In this document: positions 25,513 through 35,150 of the stretch, one piece after another | How the letters are laid out: every line of letters begins with the position of its first letter | How positions within the stretch are numbered: the first letter of the stretch is position 1 | Assembly: GCF_006443685.1 (NCBI RefSeq) | Contig: NZ_VFYP01000001.1 | Coordinates: 930,001 to 994,000 of the forward strand | Direction: 5' to 3' | Length of the DNA: 64,000 bases | DNA from: Rhizobium glycinendophyticum | GTDB taxonomy: Bacteria; Pseudomonadota; Alphaproteobacteria; Rhizobiales; Rhizobiaceae | Notes under the pieces: model-generated | The model's database searches: none | What the model was told of the DNA's origin: nothing | The model's input: the letters and a program-made list of their open reading frames with translations, nothing else | Made by a program: the position numbers and the translations under genes

Positions 25513-26430
25513 TCAGTCGGCACGCGCTCGGTGATCGTCGAGAACGGCGGCGATCACCTCAGCCGGTGAAAACTCCTCCGGATGCGTCGGCGCACCGGAG
25601 GCGAGAACCAGGGCCGCCTTCCACAGGGCCCAGGCCCGGGCGCGGGCCCAGCGTCCCGTATCGGCGGCGACCGCCTCGCGAAACGCGTTCCGGCTTTCTC
25701 CCTCGAAGAACAGCCAGGTGATGACGAGGTCGCAGGCCGGATCGCCGACGCCGCAGGAGCCGAAATCAATGACGCCGGAAAGCTTGCCACCCGTCACCAG
25801 CAGATTTCCGACCGCGATGTCGCCGTGCAGCCAGCAAGGCGGTCCGGAGAACGGGGCCGCTTGCGCCGCATCGAGAACGGCAAGCGCCGCCGCCGTGTCG
25901 ATCCTGTCGCGCAGCTGATCGAGGGCCCGCCGGGCTTCTGCTCCGTAGACGCCGATCACGTCGCCGCCCCGGAAGAAGTTGTGAGCGCCTGCAACCGGGC
26001 CGCCTTCGACATCGATCTGGTGCAACACCTCGAGGAAACCGGCAAGATCGGAAGCGAAGGAGGTGAGGTCCGGCACGAGCTCTCGACGCACGGGTTCGCC
26101 CGCCGTCCAGTCGTAGATCGTCCAGTGCCAGGGATAGTCCGCTTCGGGCTTCCCGAGGGCGACCGGCATGGGCACGGCGAGCGGCAGCAATGGCGCCAGA
26201 ACCGGCAGCCAGTGAAACTCCTTCGTCGCCTGTCCGGCATAACCCTCGGCCGTGGGCAGGCGAACCTTCAGCCCGTCACCCAGCCGAAAGGTCCAGTTGT
26301 CCCAGCCGTCGTTCTCGACCTCTCGGACCGGCAGATCGGCATATTGCGGAAACTGTCGCGCGACGAGCCGCCGAACGAGGTCGACGCCCACGGCAAACTT
26401 GCCCGCCTTCAGTTTGTCGGTGCGTTGCAT
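25513..26430 (-). CDS. Aminoglycoside phosphotransferase (APH)-fold kinase
   Basis: The 305-residue protein has the APH/choline-kinase fold. The catalytic loop is CWLHGDIAVGNLLV (about residues 207-220) with the Asp of HGD. The metal-binding motif is GVIDFGSCGVGDPACDL (about 229-245). The N-terminal lobe has NWTFRLGDGLKVRLP for ATP. Family members phosphorylate aminoglycosides (APH(3'')/APH(6) class) or small metabolites, and chromosomal rhizobial copies are mostly of unknown substrate, so resistance should not be assumed. It is transcribed toward the enoyl-CoA hydratase gene. Confidence 0.85.
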   Translation of the reverse strand: MQRTDKLKAGKFAVGVDLVRRLVARQFPQYADLPVREVENDGWDNWTFRLGDGLKVRLPTAEGYAGQATKEFHWLPVLAPLLPLAVPMPVALGKPEADYPWHWTIYDWTAGEPVRRELVPDLTSFASDLAGFLEVLHQIDVEGGPVAGAHNFFRGGDVIGVYGAEARRALDQLRDRIDTAAALAVLDAAQAAPFSGPPCWLHGDIAVGNLLVTGGKLSGVIDFGSCGVGDPACDLVITWLFFEGESRNAFREAVAADTGRWARARAWALWKAALVLASGAPTHPEEFSPAEVIAAVLDDHRARAD

Positions 26431-26648
26431 GAGCGGTTCCCCCTGTCGTGGCGAGATAAGCGGTGTGTTGCCTGGTAATCAACTCCGTCGGCTTGAATGC
26501 CATTCTTGCCCGAGGGTTCCGCAGGCTGGACCCGGATGCCGGGACGTCGTGCGATTGGTTCAGCCTCTGTTCAGCCTTTTCGGCCTAGAGTCGCAACAAG
26601 TACGCCTGTCGGGCGTTTGACCTATTCGTTTCCGGTTCCGAGGTTTCT

Positions 26649-26972
26649 ATGTTGCGTGTGTTCTGTGTCGCAATCGGCCTGATGATGGCCGCTCTCTCCG
26701 CCCATGCCGGCCCCATGTCGGTGATGCCGGGACAGCCTGGAAAGGCCGACCTCGTTTTTGTCGACAGCAATGACGACAACGATGTCATCCAGAGCGAGTC
26801 CAAACGTCCTCGCGAGCCCTATGTCCGTCCGCAACGCTATATCTGCGTCGTCGATCAATCCGGCAGCATCGGCGGCACCGGACAGGCGCAGTGCCCGGCC
26901 AAGCCCGGCCGCGTCGGCGGCAAATGCCGCTGCGCCAACGTCACCGGCTCGGGCACGCTCTATACCTACTGA
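26649..26972 (+). CDS. Small secreted Cys-containing hypothetical protein
   Basis: The 107-residue protein has a signal peptide (MLRVFCVAIGLMMAALSAHA-G) and a hydrophilic middle with an acidic patch DSNDDNDV. The C-terminal third has four Cys (YICVVDQ, AQCPAKPG, GKCRCAN) and a Gly-rich end. The pattern suggests one or two disulfides in the periplasm or outside the cell. I do not recognise the family. Codon usage and the signal peptide support a real gene. Confidence 0.6.
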   Translation: MLRVFCVAIGLMMAALSAHAGPMSVMPGQPGKADLVFVDSNDDNDVIQSESKRPREPYVRPQRYICVVDQSGSIGGTGQAQCPAKPGRVGGKCRCANVTGSGTLYTY

Positions 26973-26978
26973 GCAGCC

Positions 26979-28229
26979 TCAGCCCTTGGTAAGCGTCGCT
27001 ACCGCCTCGACATGCGGCGACCAGAGGAACTGGTCGATCGGCGTGACGGTGTCGATCCGGTAGCCGCCAGCCGTCAGGATCGCGAGATCGCGGGCCAGCG
27101 TCAGCGGGTTGCAGCTGATCGCGACGATCTTTTTCACCTTTGATTTCGCCAATTCCACGCACTGCGCCTCGGCGCCCGCACGCGGCGGGTCGAAAACCAC
27201 GGCGTCGAAAGCCTTGAACTCGGATGTCATCAGCGGACGCCGGAAAAGGTCGCGGCGTTCGACGCTGATGGGCTTCAGTCCTTGCGTATTGCGGGCGGCG
27301 AAATCGAGCGACTTGACCGCCTTCTCGTCCGACTCCACGGCGAAAACCGAAGCGACCCGCGCGATCCGCAAGGCAAAGGTGCCGATGCCGGAAAACAGGT
27401 CCGCGACCTTCTTCGCCTTGCCGATATGGGCGATGGCGAGCCCGGCCATATGCTCTTCGGCCTCATGTGTCGCCTGAGTGAAGCCTCCCGGCGGCAGCAC
27501 GACCCGGGCGCCGCCGAAATCGAGCAGCGGTTTGTGCGGTTCGATGACAATTTCGCCATTGGCCGAAACGCGGGCGATGCTCTTCAGCTTGATGACGGCA
27601 TTGGTAACGGCGCGCCGCGCCTGATCCCCGAGCCCGCCGCGCAGCCCGTCGAGCGAGATGTCGAGACCGGTCGGCGTCTCGGTCACGGTGACGCGGAAGT
27701 GTTCGGCACCGCAGGCATTGGCGATGATCTTGATCGCGTCCAGACGGGAGATCAGCCCGTCGGACGCGATGGGACATTCCTCGACGGGAACGACATGATG
27801 CGTCTCGGCCTGCATGAAGCCCATCACTAGACCATGCTCGCGCCGCCGGGCGGTGAAGACGAGGCGCCGGCGCTGGTGCGGGTGAGCCTCGAAGATCTCG
27901 GCCACTGGCACATCCAGGCCCTTCGATTTCAGCGCATCGATCACGATCTGCCGCTTGAAGGCGTTGTAGGGAGCCTTGGCCAGATGCTGCAGCGAACAGC
28001 CACCACAGATGCCACCGACCCCGTGGGGGCCGAAATGCTTGCAGGGCGGCGCGACGCGATCGGGTGAGGTCGAGGCAAACGACATGATCGTGCCTTCGTT
28101 CTTCACTCGTGCAATGGCGACGGTTTCCCCCGGCAGGGCGAAGGGCACGAAGACCGGACCATCGGAGCCATGCGCGACCCCGTCGCCCTTGGCACCGAGG
28201 CTGGCGATGGTGACGCTGTCCGCGCTCAT
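26979..28229 (-). CDS. TrmA/RlmD-family RNA (uracil-5-)-methyltransferase
   Basis: The 416-residue SAM-dependent enzyme methylates C5 of uridine in rRNA or tRNA. A TRAM-like N-terminal domain ends near residue 60. The Fe-S cluster Cys cluster includes CKHFGPHGVGGICGGCSLQHL (split around residues 63-83). The SAM motif is KVADLFSGIGTFALRIA (about 287-303). The catalytic Cys is in VAISCNPLTLARD near the C terminus. It overlaps tlyA by 4 bases, so both RNA-modifying genes form an operon. RlmD and RlmC cannot be told apart by eye. Confidence 0.9.
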   Translation of the reverse strand: MSADSVTIASLGAKGDGVAHGSDGPVFVPFALPGETVAIARVKNEGTIMSFASTSPDRVAPPCKHFGPHGVGGICGGCSLQHLAKAPYNAFKRQIVIDALKSKGLDVPVAEIFEAHPHQRRRLVFTARRREHGLVMGFMQAETHHVVPVEECPIASDGLISRLDAIKIIANACGAEHFRVTVTETPTGLDISLDGLRGGLGDQARRAVTNAVIKLKSIARVSANGEIVIEPHKPLLDFGGARVVLPPGGFTQATHEAEEHMAGLAIAHIGKAKKVADLFSGIGTFALRIARVASVFAVESDEKAVKSLDFAARNTQGLKPISVERRDLFRRPLMTSEFKAFDAVVFDPPRAGAEAQCVELAKSKVKKIVAISCNPLTLARDLAILTAGGYRIDTVTPIDQFLWSPHVEAVATLTKG

Positions 28230-29062
28230 GCCTCGTTCCCTTCGTCGTCGAGGTCGCCGTCGACATCGTCATCGAGATCATCGTCGTCATCAGCGTCGCG
28301 CGGTGCATCGAGCGGCTTGACCCCGGCGAGCAGAAACTCCTCATTGCCGTCCCCGCCGGAGATGGGCGAGGGGATGAGTCCGAGGCTCGTCCAGCCCATG
28401 TCTTCGGTGAGCCAGCGTTCCAGCTCGGCTGCCACCAGCGGTGCCGTTTCCGGCTCCTTCAGCAGGCCCGCCTTGCTGATCGCCTCGCGCCCGGCCTCGA
28501 ATTGCGGCTTGACCAGCAGCAGGCAGTGTGCGCCCGGCTCGGCAAGCTCCAGTGCCGGCACCAATGCCAGCTTCAGCGAGATGAACGAGACGTCGGAGAC
28601 GACGAAGTCGATCGGCCGGTCGTCAATGTCCTCGGCCTCCATGTAGCGCGCATTCAAGCCCTCGATATTGGTGACGCGCGGATCGGCGGCAAGGCGCGGA
28701 TGGAACTGGCCATGGCCGACATCCACCGAAACGACATGCGCCGCGCCACGCTTCAGCAGCACTTCGGTAAAGCCGCCGGTCGATGCCCCGACATCGAGAC
28801 ATTCGCAGCCTTCGGGCGAGAGACCGAAATGGTCGAGACCGGCCACCAGTTTCAGCGCCGCGCGCGAGACATAATCCTGCGCCGGATCGTCGATGGTGAA
28901 CTGGTGGGTCGCGGCAAAGACGAGGCTGGGTTTGGTGACGACTTTACCATCCACCTTCACGGTGCCACGCTGGATCGCGTCACGCGCGCGGGAGCGGCTG
29001 GCGAAGAGGTCGAGGGCGACCAGAAGCTGGTCGAGGCGCTGGGGTTCGGGCAAATGTCTCAT
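28226..29062 (-). CDS. tlyA: TlyA-family rRNA 2'-O-methyltransferase / hemolysin A
   Basis: The 278-residue protein has an N-terminal S4 RNA-binding domain (RLDQLLVALDLFASRSRARDAIQ, about residues 9-31, split). The FtsJ-like methyltransferase domain contains CLDVGASTGGFTEVLL (about 89-104) and FVVSDVSFISLKLAL. TlyA makes 2'-O-methylcytidine in 16S and 23S rRNA. It ends in an unusual acidic tail with DADDDDDLDDDVDGDLDDE from about residue 256. The downstream methyltransferase overlaps by four bases. Confidence 0.9.
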   Translation of the reverse strand: MRHLPEPQRLDQLLVALDLFASRSRARDAIQRGTVKVDGKVVTKPSLVFAATHQFTIDDPAQDYVSRAALKLVAGLDHFGLSPEGCECLDVGASTGGFTEVLLKRGAAHVVSVDVGHGQFHPRLAADPRVTNIEGLNARYMEAEDIDDRPIDFVVSDVSFISLKLALVPALELAEPGAHCLLLVKPQFEAGREAISKAGLLKEPETAPLVAAELERWLTEDMGWTSLGLIPSPISGGDGNEEFLLAGVKPLDAPRDADDDDDLDDDVDGDLDDEGNEA

Positions 29063-29225
29063 GCCCCGTCAATGATCGGTGCGGGGCTGCGGCGCAAGTG
29101 TTTTTCTGCCGAAATGACAGGACGGGGCTCGGCATTGCCATCAGCTCCGACAGCGCGAGCTATATTTCTGCGGCCATTCCAGGTTTCATTAGGAATCCTT
29201 TAATCCATGGAATCTAATATACAGA

Positions 29226-29355
29226 TGTCGGCCGATGCAGATCTCCTCCTCCCAAGCGATCGTCGACCGACCCAAGCCCTGCGCGTTCTCGTCCCCTCCA
29301 GGCCGCAGACAGACTGAAGCCCTCCGGATTCGGGCCCGGAGGGCTTCGCTTTTTT
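29226..29355 (+). ncRNA. Candidate sRNA with CCUCCUCCC anti-SD motif
   Basis: There is no open frame here, but a structured segment ends in a strong terminator. A stem-loop pairs GTCGG (29227-29231) with CCGAC (29267-29271) and CGATGC with GC-g-ATCG. It displays a loop containing CTCCTCCTCCC (29243-29253), complementary to ribosome binding sites. A -10-like TAATAT lies at 29215-29220. The 3' end is the terminator at 29316-29355. Alphaproteobacterial sRNAs with loop-exposed CUCCUCCC (the alpha-r14 and 'cuckoo' types) have this design. The 5' end is estimated. Confidence 0.55.
29316..29355 (+). terminator. Rho-independent terminator of the candidate sRNA
   Basis: A perfect 12-bp stem (GAAGCCCTCCGG at 29316-29327 with CCGGAGGGCTTC at 29336-29347) is followed by GCTTTTTT. 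No + strand protein gene lies upstream within 250 bases, which is why a non-coding transcript is proposed. Confidence 0.88.
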
Positions 29356-29516
29356 CTCCCGCTCTCATCCCGTATGCGATGTCGCGTTCGTATGCCGCGA
29401 TCCCTCTTGTTCCATTTGACCCAGCTATGGCCGCGCTGCGGCATTGACCGGAGCCGAACGGCCTGACTAATTTGCCGATCGAGATCGTTAGACGGGGCGT
29501 CAAAGAGGTGAGGGTG

Positions 29517-30542
29517 ATGAAAGCAAAGAATGGCGGCTGGGCATTGGGATGGATGCTGCTGGCGCTGTCACCGGCAGTCGCGTTCGCCAATGACACCATG
29601 GCCGTGCTGAGTGCCGGTGGTCTGAGCTTCACCCATACGGACCAGATCACCATGGCGCGGGAGGATCTCTCTATCTCGCCCGAACGCGTCGACGTGAAAT
29701 ACACCTATCGCAACACCGGTGACACGCCGGTCACCACGATCGTTGCCTTTCCCATGCCGAAGATCGGCGGCCCCGTCGAAACCATGGCGGCGGTGCCGGA
29801 CGAGCAGAGCGACAACTTCATGGGCTTTTCCGTCGTGCAGGATGGCGAGACCATCAAACCGAACCTGCAGCAACGGGTCCTCGTGCAGGGCATCGATTTC
29901 ACCGAGGAAGTGAAGTCGAAGGGCGTACCGCTGCAGCCGCTTGCGACGAAAACCCGGGAAGCGGTCGCAGCACTCGATGAGGCCGTGGCCGACGACTGGT
30001 TGGTCAAGGGCCTGATCGTCAACATGGATTTCGGTGCCGAAAAGCCGGAATATGTGCCCGTATGGGAACTGGACACGGTTTACTGGTGGGAAACCACCTT
30101 CCCGGCCGGAAAGGAAGTAGAGGTCGAACACTCCTACCGGCCGAGCGTCGGCGGGACGACCGGCCTGGTGTTTCTTTACGACGGCAAGCCATCGGACCAG
30201 ATCGATGACTATCGCAAGCGCTACTGCCTCGATGACGACTTTCTCAAAGCGGCGATCAAGCTGGAAAAGTCGCAGAACTTCGACACCGGCCTCTACTATT
30301 TCGAGCAGTGGCTCTCCTACATCCTGACCACCGGCAACAACTGGTTCGGGCCCATCGAGGATTTCCACCTGACCGTGGACAAGGGCAATCCCAACAACAT
30401 CATCAGCTTCTGCGGTGAAGGCATCAAGAAGACCGGCCCGACGACGTTTGAAATGCGCGCCAAGGACTTCGTGCCCGAGCGGGATCTCGATATCCTCATG
30501 CTTGTCTCCAGCAAAGACTGGACCATGGGCAATCAGCCATGA
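29517..30542 (+). CDS. DUF4424 family periplasmic protein
   Basis: The 341-residue protein starts MKAKNGGWALGWMLLALSPAVAFAND with a signal peptide cleaved near residue 24. The mature part starts NDTMAVLSAGGLSFTHTDQI, the DUF4424 hallmark, and contains VKYTYRNTGDTPVTTIVAFPMP and repeated Trp/Tyr-rich beta segments. The family is secreted and of unknown function. A predicted SD (AGAGG) lies before the ATG at 29517; the frame extends upstream without a better start. It lies upstream of two chemoreceptor genes, but the 207-base gap argues for separate promoters. Confidence 0.85.
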   Translation: MKAKNGGWALGWMLLALSPAVAFANDTMAVLSAGGLSFTHTDQITMAREDLSISPERVDVKYTYRNTGDTPVTTIVAFPMPKIGGPVETMAAVPDEQSDNFMGFSVVQDGETIKPNLQQRVLVQGIDFTEEVKSKGVPLQPLATKTREAVAALDEAVADDWLVKGLIVNMDFGAEKPEYVPVWELDTVYWWETTFPAGKEVEVEHSYRPSVGGTTGLVFLYDGKPSDQIDDYRKRYCLDDDFLKAAIKLEKSQNFDTGLYYFEQWLSYILTTGNNWFGPIEDFHLTVDKGNPNNIISFCGEGIKKTGPTTFEMRAKDFVPERDLDILMLVSSKDWTMGNQP

Positions 30543-30749
30543 TTTGGTAACGGGTTGTAAAACCGTTTTCGACAGGATTGCCGCGATCGGATGGATCCGG
30601 CTTCCCCCTGAACGCGCCATGACGGCTGCGCAAATCCCGGATTGGATCATGCAACGCTCCAGCGGCGATGGCTTGAAGGCCTCGTCTGCCGCATTGCGAC
30701 GCCTGCGCGCGTTCGCAAGGCCTAAAGCCATGCCCGAAAGTTGAAGTTC

Positions 30750-32774
30750 ATGTCGCTCAACAACCTGTCTCTCAGCAAGAAGCTGATCCTCACCTTCTGC
30801 ACCATCATGGCCGGCTGCTTTCTGGCTTCGGTCGTCGTCTTTCTGCAGGCCTATACCGCCAAGATGGCGGTCATCGATCAGGACCGCGCCCAGCGCATCG
30901 TGAACCTCGTTGATAGCGCCAAGACTGCCATGGCCGAACAGGCCGCGAACGAGCGCGGCTATCTGCTGCTCGGAAGCGATACCACCCTGGCCGCCGTGAC
31001 GACCGAGCGCAACGCGCTGGAAACCGCCCTCGCCGAGGCTGCCACGCTTGCCGCCGGCGACACGGCCGTCAGCGGAAAGATCGAGGCGATGCGGACCGCC
31101 GCAGCTGCCTACGCCGCCAATGTCGCCGATCCGCAGATTGCCGCCCGCAAAGACGGCAAGCTGGCAGCAGCCGAGATCGCCGCGATCGACAAGACCGTGG
31201 GCACTGGCGAACTCGATGAGTTCCGCGCAGCTGGCAGCGAGATCAAGGCGCTTCTGGCCGATCGAACGGCCGAAATCCGCGCGAAGCTCGACAATGCCCA
31301 TCATGCGCTTGAACTCGCGCTCATTCTCGGTGCTGCCGTTGCCGGCGTCTTTGCCGTTGGCCTCATCTGGCTGCTCGCCCGCTCGATCGTGACTCCTATC
31401 ACCGGCATGACCGATGCCATGGCCCGGCTTGCGGCCGGCGATCACAAGGTCGAGGTTCCGGCCGTTGAGCGGGGCGACGAAGTCGGTCGCATGGCCAAGG
31501 CCGTACTTGTCTTCAAGGACGCTGCGATCGAAAGCGCCCGCATGGCCGATGAACGCCGTGTTATGCGCGAGCAGGCCGAGGCCGAACGCCAGAAAACGGA
31601 GGCTGAAAAGGCGAGCGAGGCGGAAGAGATCCGTTTCGCCATGGCCGAACTGGAACAGGGCCTGACGGCACTTGCCAATGGCGACGTTGCCTTCCGCTTG
31701 GAGCGTGCCTTCGCGCCGAGGCTCGACAGCCTGCGCGGCAATTTCAACGACTCCGTCGACAAGCTCCAGGCCGCACTCCGCACCGTCGGGGACAATGCCA
31801 AGGCGATCAATGCGGGCGCCGCCGAAATCCGTGCCTCGGCCGATGATCTCGCCAAGCGCACCGAACAGCAGGCCGCCTCGGTCGAACAGACCGCCGCTGC
31901 CGTCGAGGAGGTCACCACCACCGTCAAGGATACTGCCCAGCGCGCCGAGGATGTCGGCCAGCTGGTCGAGCGCACGCGCGCCGGCGCCGAACGGTCCGGT
32001 GAAGTCGTCCGCTCGGCCGTCGCCGCCATGTCGGGCATCGAACAGTCCTCGCAGTCGATCTCCAACATTATCGGCGTCATTGAGGATATTGCCTTCCAGA
32101 CCAACCTTCTGGCACTGAACGCCGGTGTCGAGGCCGCGCGTGCCGGTGAAGCCGGCAAGGGTTTTGCGGTCGTGGCCCAGGAAGTGCGCGAACTTGCCCA
32201 GCGCTCGGCCAATGCCGCCCGCGAGATCAAGTCACTGATTGCCAATTCGACCGCCCAGGTCGGAAATGGCGTGGCCCTGGTCGGCGAGACCGGTACGGAG
32301 CTTGAAAAGATCGTCGCGGCTGTCCAGGAAATCAGTCACCATGTCCAGGCGATCGTGACGGCCGCCCGCGAACAGTCGACGGGCCTCCAGGAAATCAATC
32401 TGGCGGTCACGGCCATGGATCAGGGCACCCAGCAGAACGCCGCCATGGTCGAACAGCAGACGGCTGCCTCCCACACGCTGGCGGCAGAAGCGGATTCGCT
32501 CAACACACTTCTGGCGCAGTTCAGGCTCGGCCAGTCCGGCTCCTCGGCAACGGCTGCCCCGCGCCGAAACACCGTCAACGCCGCCGGCAGCCGCACGACC
32601 CCGGAGCCTGCCGCCTTGCAGGCGCGCTCGACGCCAAAGCCGGCATCCGCCGCCCATGCCGCTGCACCATCACCGGCCCGGGCACTCGCCGGCAAGCTTG
32701 GCCGCGCCTTCGGCGGCGGCAAGGCACCCCAGGCGGCACCGGCACCCGTTCAGCAGGACTGGACTGAATTCTGA
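30750..32774 (+). CDS. Methyl-accepting chemotaxis protein with CHASE3-like sensor
   Basis: The 674-residue chemoreceptor has TM1 at about residues 11-35 and a helical periplasmic domain (36-190) with NERGYLLLG, as in CHASE3-type four-helix bundles. TM2 lies at about 192-214, then HAMP ([21 protein letters not shown], split). The signalling tip [44 protein letters not shown] (split) lies around residues 440-485. The C terminus ends QQDWTEF, resembling the xWxxF tether that binds CheR/CheB. The ligand is unknown. An ATG at 30750 is chosen because [14 protein letters not shown] gives a normal N terminus. Confidence 0.92.
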   Translation: MSLNNLSLSKKLILTFCTIMAGCFLASVVVFLQAYTAKMAVIDQDRAQRIVNLVDSAKTAMAEQAANERGYLLLGSDTTLAAVTTERNALETALAEAATLAAGDTAVSGKIEAMRTAAAAYAANVADPQIAARKDGKLAAAEIAAIDKTVGTGELDEFRAAGSEIKALLADRTAEIRAKLDNAHHALELALILGAAVAGVFAVGLIWLLARSIVTPITGMTDAMARLAAGDHKVEVPAVERGDEVGRMAKAVLVFKDAAIESARMADERRVMREQAEAERQKTEAEKASEAEEIRFAMAELEQGLTALANGDVAFRLERAFAPRLDSLRGNFNDSVDKLQAALRTVGDNAKAINAGAAEIRASADDLAKRTEQQAASVEQTAAAVEEVTTTVKDTAQRAEDVGQLVERTRAGAERSGEVVRSAVAAMSGIEQSSQSISNIIGVIEDIAFQTNLLALNAGVEAARAGEAGKGFAVVAQEVRELAQRSANAAREIKSLIANSTAQVGNGVALVGETGTELEKIVAAVQEISHHVQAIVTAAREQSTGLQEINLAVTAMDQGTQQNAAMVEQQTAASHTLAAEADSLNTLLAQFRLGQSGSSATAAPRRNTVNAAGSRTTPEPAALQARSTPKPASAAHAAAPSPARALAGKLGRAFGGGKAPQAAPAPVQQDWTEF

Positions 32775-32964
32775 CCATTGCAATCGGACGTGGGGCGTCC
32801 CAAGGCGCCCCACCTCTTTAGCGGCAAAAGTAAATCGTGATGAACGATTTCCTAAGATTCGCATGGCGAAATTTCGCCATTCGGAACCAAATGTTAACGC
32901 CTGTCGGGGAATGTGTTACCGTTAACATCGCCCACCGAATGCGGTGGCATCCAACGGACGTTCC

Positions 32965-34809
32965 ATGTTCAGATCATATACGAAACTGCCGCTCTCGCTC
33001 CAGATGGTATTGGGAATTGGCATCGCAGTGGCCGCCATTCAGGCCGGCACCGCCGCTTACGAAATCTCCGCAGAAAGCCTGACCCTCACCGACAAGGCCG
33101 CAAAACGCGGCGACGCGGCACTGGACATGCTGGAATCCGTCCACACCCAGGCGATGCTCAACCGCAAGGAAGTGGCTGAAGACGATCCGGCCATCGCAAC
33201 GCTCGACGGCACCATGGAGCAGTTTTCCAACTCCGGCGGCAGCGTGAAGCTGTGGCTCGTCATGGGCCCCAAGGTCATCGATTTTCAGAAGGCTCAAGGC
33301 GAGACGGAATTTGAAGGACCGCGCGATCGCGTCGACGAACAGGCGATCGCAAAGCTGGAGCGGCTGAACAGCCTCGAAGGCGAGCGCTTCCGCATGACCC
33401 GCCCCGTCATCCTCGGTCAGGGCAGTGCGAGCAACGAGAAATGCGCCGCCTGTCATACCGCCAAGATGAACATCCAGCCGGGAGAAGTCGTCGGTGTCTA
33501 TAGCGCCGAAGTCGACCTTGCTCCGGAACTCGCCGCTTGGCGTGCCAATGCCTGGAAGCGGGTTGCCATCGGGGCCGGCGCGCTTGCCGTGATGATCGCG
33601 CTCGTGGTGCTGATGCTGCGCGTGACCGCTGTCAATCCGCTGCGCAAGCTTGCCCGCGCGACCCAGAGCCTGTCCGAAGGCAATCTCGACATCGATGTCG
33701 GGACGAATGACCGGCGCGACGAACTGGGAACGATGGGCCGCGCGCTGGAAGTGTTCCGTGACAACCTGCGTCGCACCCGGTCTCTGGAAACGGAGACTGA
33801 ACACAATCGCCAGCGGGCAGAGCAACACCGTCGTGACGTGGAGCGTCGTGCCGAGGAAGAGGCCGCAGAGAAGCTGCAACTCGCTACCGCTGGATTGGCA
33901 TCAGGCCTGCGTCGCCTTGCCGCCGGGGATCTTGCCTTTCAGATCGAAGAACCCTTCGACGCCAGCTTCGAGGCATTGCGGCACGACTTCAATGCCTCCG
34001 TTCGTGAACTTGCCGGCACCATGTCCGCCATCCAGGGAGCGGTTGGCGTGATAGATGACGGCAGCGGCACGATCGCAGCAGGGGCAAATGAGCTGGCACG
34101 GCGGACTGAAAGCCAGGCTGCGTCCCTGGAACAGACCTCTGCTTCGCTGAAGGAGATCAATGCGACCGTCCACGCAGCGAATAAGCGAGTAGCCGACGCA
34201 CGCGAGGTGGCGAAAAAGGCAAATCAGAGTGCGCTTAATTCCGGCAAGGTTGTCACGGAAGCCGAGCAGGCGATGCACCGCATAGAGGAAAGCGCGCAGC
34301 AGATCTCCAACATCATCGGCGTGATCGATGAGATCGCCTTCCAGACCAATCTTCTGGCGCTGAATGCCGGTGTCGAGGCGGCCCGTGCGGGCGAGGCCGG
34401 CAAGGGATTTGCCGTTGTCGCCCAGGAAGTTCGTGAACTCGCCCAGCGCTCGGCAAATGCCGCCAAGGAGATCAAGACCTTGATCCAGAATTCGACCGCC
34501 CAGGTTGAGAGCGGAGTGAAGCTGGTGCATGGAACCGGCGAAACGCTGGTTGAAATCGGCAGCCTCATCCAGACGATCAATGACCACATGGATGCTATCG
34601 CCGACTTCTCGCAGGATCAGTCTAACGGTTTGCGCGACATTGCCGGTGCTGTCGAGACGCTCGATACGGCAACCCAGCAGAATGCGCGGGTCTCGGACGA
34701 CCAGAGCAACGAGGCAAGCCGACTGGCAAAGGAAGCTGCAGCGTTGCGGGTGATGATCGAGCGCTTCCGGATTGAGGCAGGTCGCACGCAGATGCGCCGC
34801 GCTGCATGA
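32965..34809 (+). CDS. Methyl-accepting chemotaxis protein with periplasmic CXXCH haem motif
   Basis: The 614-residue chemoreceptor has TM1 at about residues 13-32 and TM2 at 199-221. The periplasmic domain between them carries C160-AA-C163-H164, a covalent haem c attachment site, within [17 protein letters not shown]. The fold resembles DUF3365/Tll0287-type haem sensors. HAMP follows (220-275), then a second HAMP-like segment and the MA signalling domain with the same tip sequence as the preceding MCP. It probably senses redox state, oxygen or NO by haem. The ATG at 32965 precedes [10 protein letters not shown]. There is no WxxF tether at its C terminus. Confidence 0.88.
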   Translation: MFRSYTKLPLSLQMVLGIGIAVAAIQAGTAAYEISAESLTLTDKAAKRGDAALDMLESVHTQAMLNRKEVAEDDPAIATLDGTMEQFSNSGGSVKLWLVMGPKVIDFQKAQGETEFEGPRDRVDEQAIAKLERLNSLEGERFRMTRPVILGQGSASNEKCAACHTAKMNIQPGEVVGVYSAEVDLAPELAAWRANAWKRVAIGAGALAVMIALVVLMLRVTAVNPLRKLARATQSLSEGNLDIDVGTNDRRDELGTMGRALEVFRDNLRRTRSLETETEHNRQRAEQHRRDVERRAEEEAAEKLQLATAGLASGLRRLAAGDLAFQIEEPFDASFEALRHDFNASVRELAGTMSAIQGAVGVIDDGSGTIAAGANELARRTESQAASLEQTSASLKEINATVHAANKRVADAREVAKKANQSALNSGKVVTEAEQAMHRIEESAQQISNIIGVIDEIAFQTNLLALNAGVEAARAGEAGKGFAVVAQEVRELAQRSANAAKEIKTLIQNSTAQVESGVKLVHGTGETLVEIGSLIQTINDHMDAIADFSQDQSNGLRDIAGAVETLDTATQQNARVSDDQSNEASRLAKEAAALRVMIERFRIEAGRTQMRRAA

Positions 34810-34835
34810 GCCATTCCAGAGAGACGAAAACGAAG

Positions 34836-34862
34836 AAAGCCCGTGGCGATGCCACGGGCTTT
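34836..34862. terminator. Terminator between chemoreceptor and DUF2188 genes
   Basis: A perfect 12-bp stem AAAGCCCGTGGC-GAT-GCCACGGGCTTT is followed by CCCTT on the + strand, and TTTCTTCGTTTTC follows on the - strand. It lies between convergent genes and is probably used from both sides. A second small hairpin GCCTGCGAGGCAGGC sits at 34869-34883. Confidence 0.75.
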
Positions 34863-34884
34863 CCCTTAGCCTGCGAGGCAGGCT

Positions 34885-35142
34885 TTACCGGGCGTCTTCG
34901 ACATCGTCGACTACGTCCGTCATGGGCCGGTCCGCACCGTCCGCATGTTCGTTGTGCCAATTGCCGTCCGCGTCCTGCCAGCTGATCTCTGTATCGCCAT
35001 CAGCCAGCTGCTGGGCGCCGGCTGCCTGTCGTGCGGCCGAAAGCGCCTCGGCATGGGTCGGGTACGGCTCGGAATAAACGTCCCCGAGCCTGTACGCGTA
35101 ACCTTCGTCATGCTCGACGACGTGATAGGTCACCTTGACCAT
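34885..35142 (-). CDS. DUF2188 domain protein
   Basis: The 85-residue cytoplasmic protein has the DUF2188 pattern of beta strands with alternating aromatic and charged residues (VTYHVVEHDEGYAYRLGD, then SEPYPTHAEALSAARQAA). It has an acidic C-terminal tail (DVVDDVEDAR). The family is small and uncharacterised, often next to stress or envelope genes. It is 8 bases from the DUF883-like gene and probably co-transcribed with it. Confidence 0.7.
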   Translation of the reverse strand: MVKVTYHVVEHDEGYAYRLGDVYSEPYPTHAEALSAARQAAGAQQLADGDTEISWQDADGNWHNEHADGADRPMTDVVDDVEDAR

Positions 35143-35150
35143 GCCGCGCC

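Noticed and set aside
25513..26430. Antibiotic resistance gene
   Set aside because: The APH fold alone does not show aminoglycoside activity, and the context (chromosomal, no mobile element) does not suggest an acquired resistance gene.
29568..31445. Minus-strand frame opposite DUF4424 and the first chemoreceptor
   Set aside because: It runs across two well-supported genes and an intergenic gap and has no recognisable domain.
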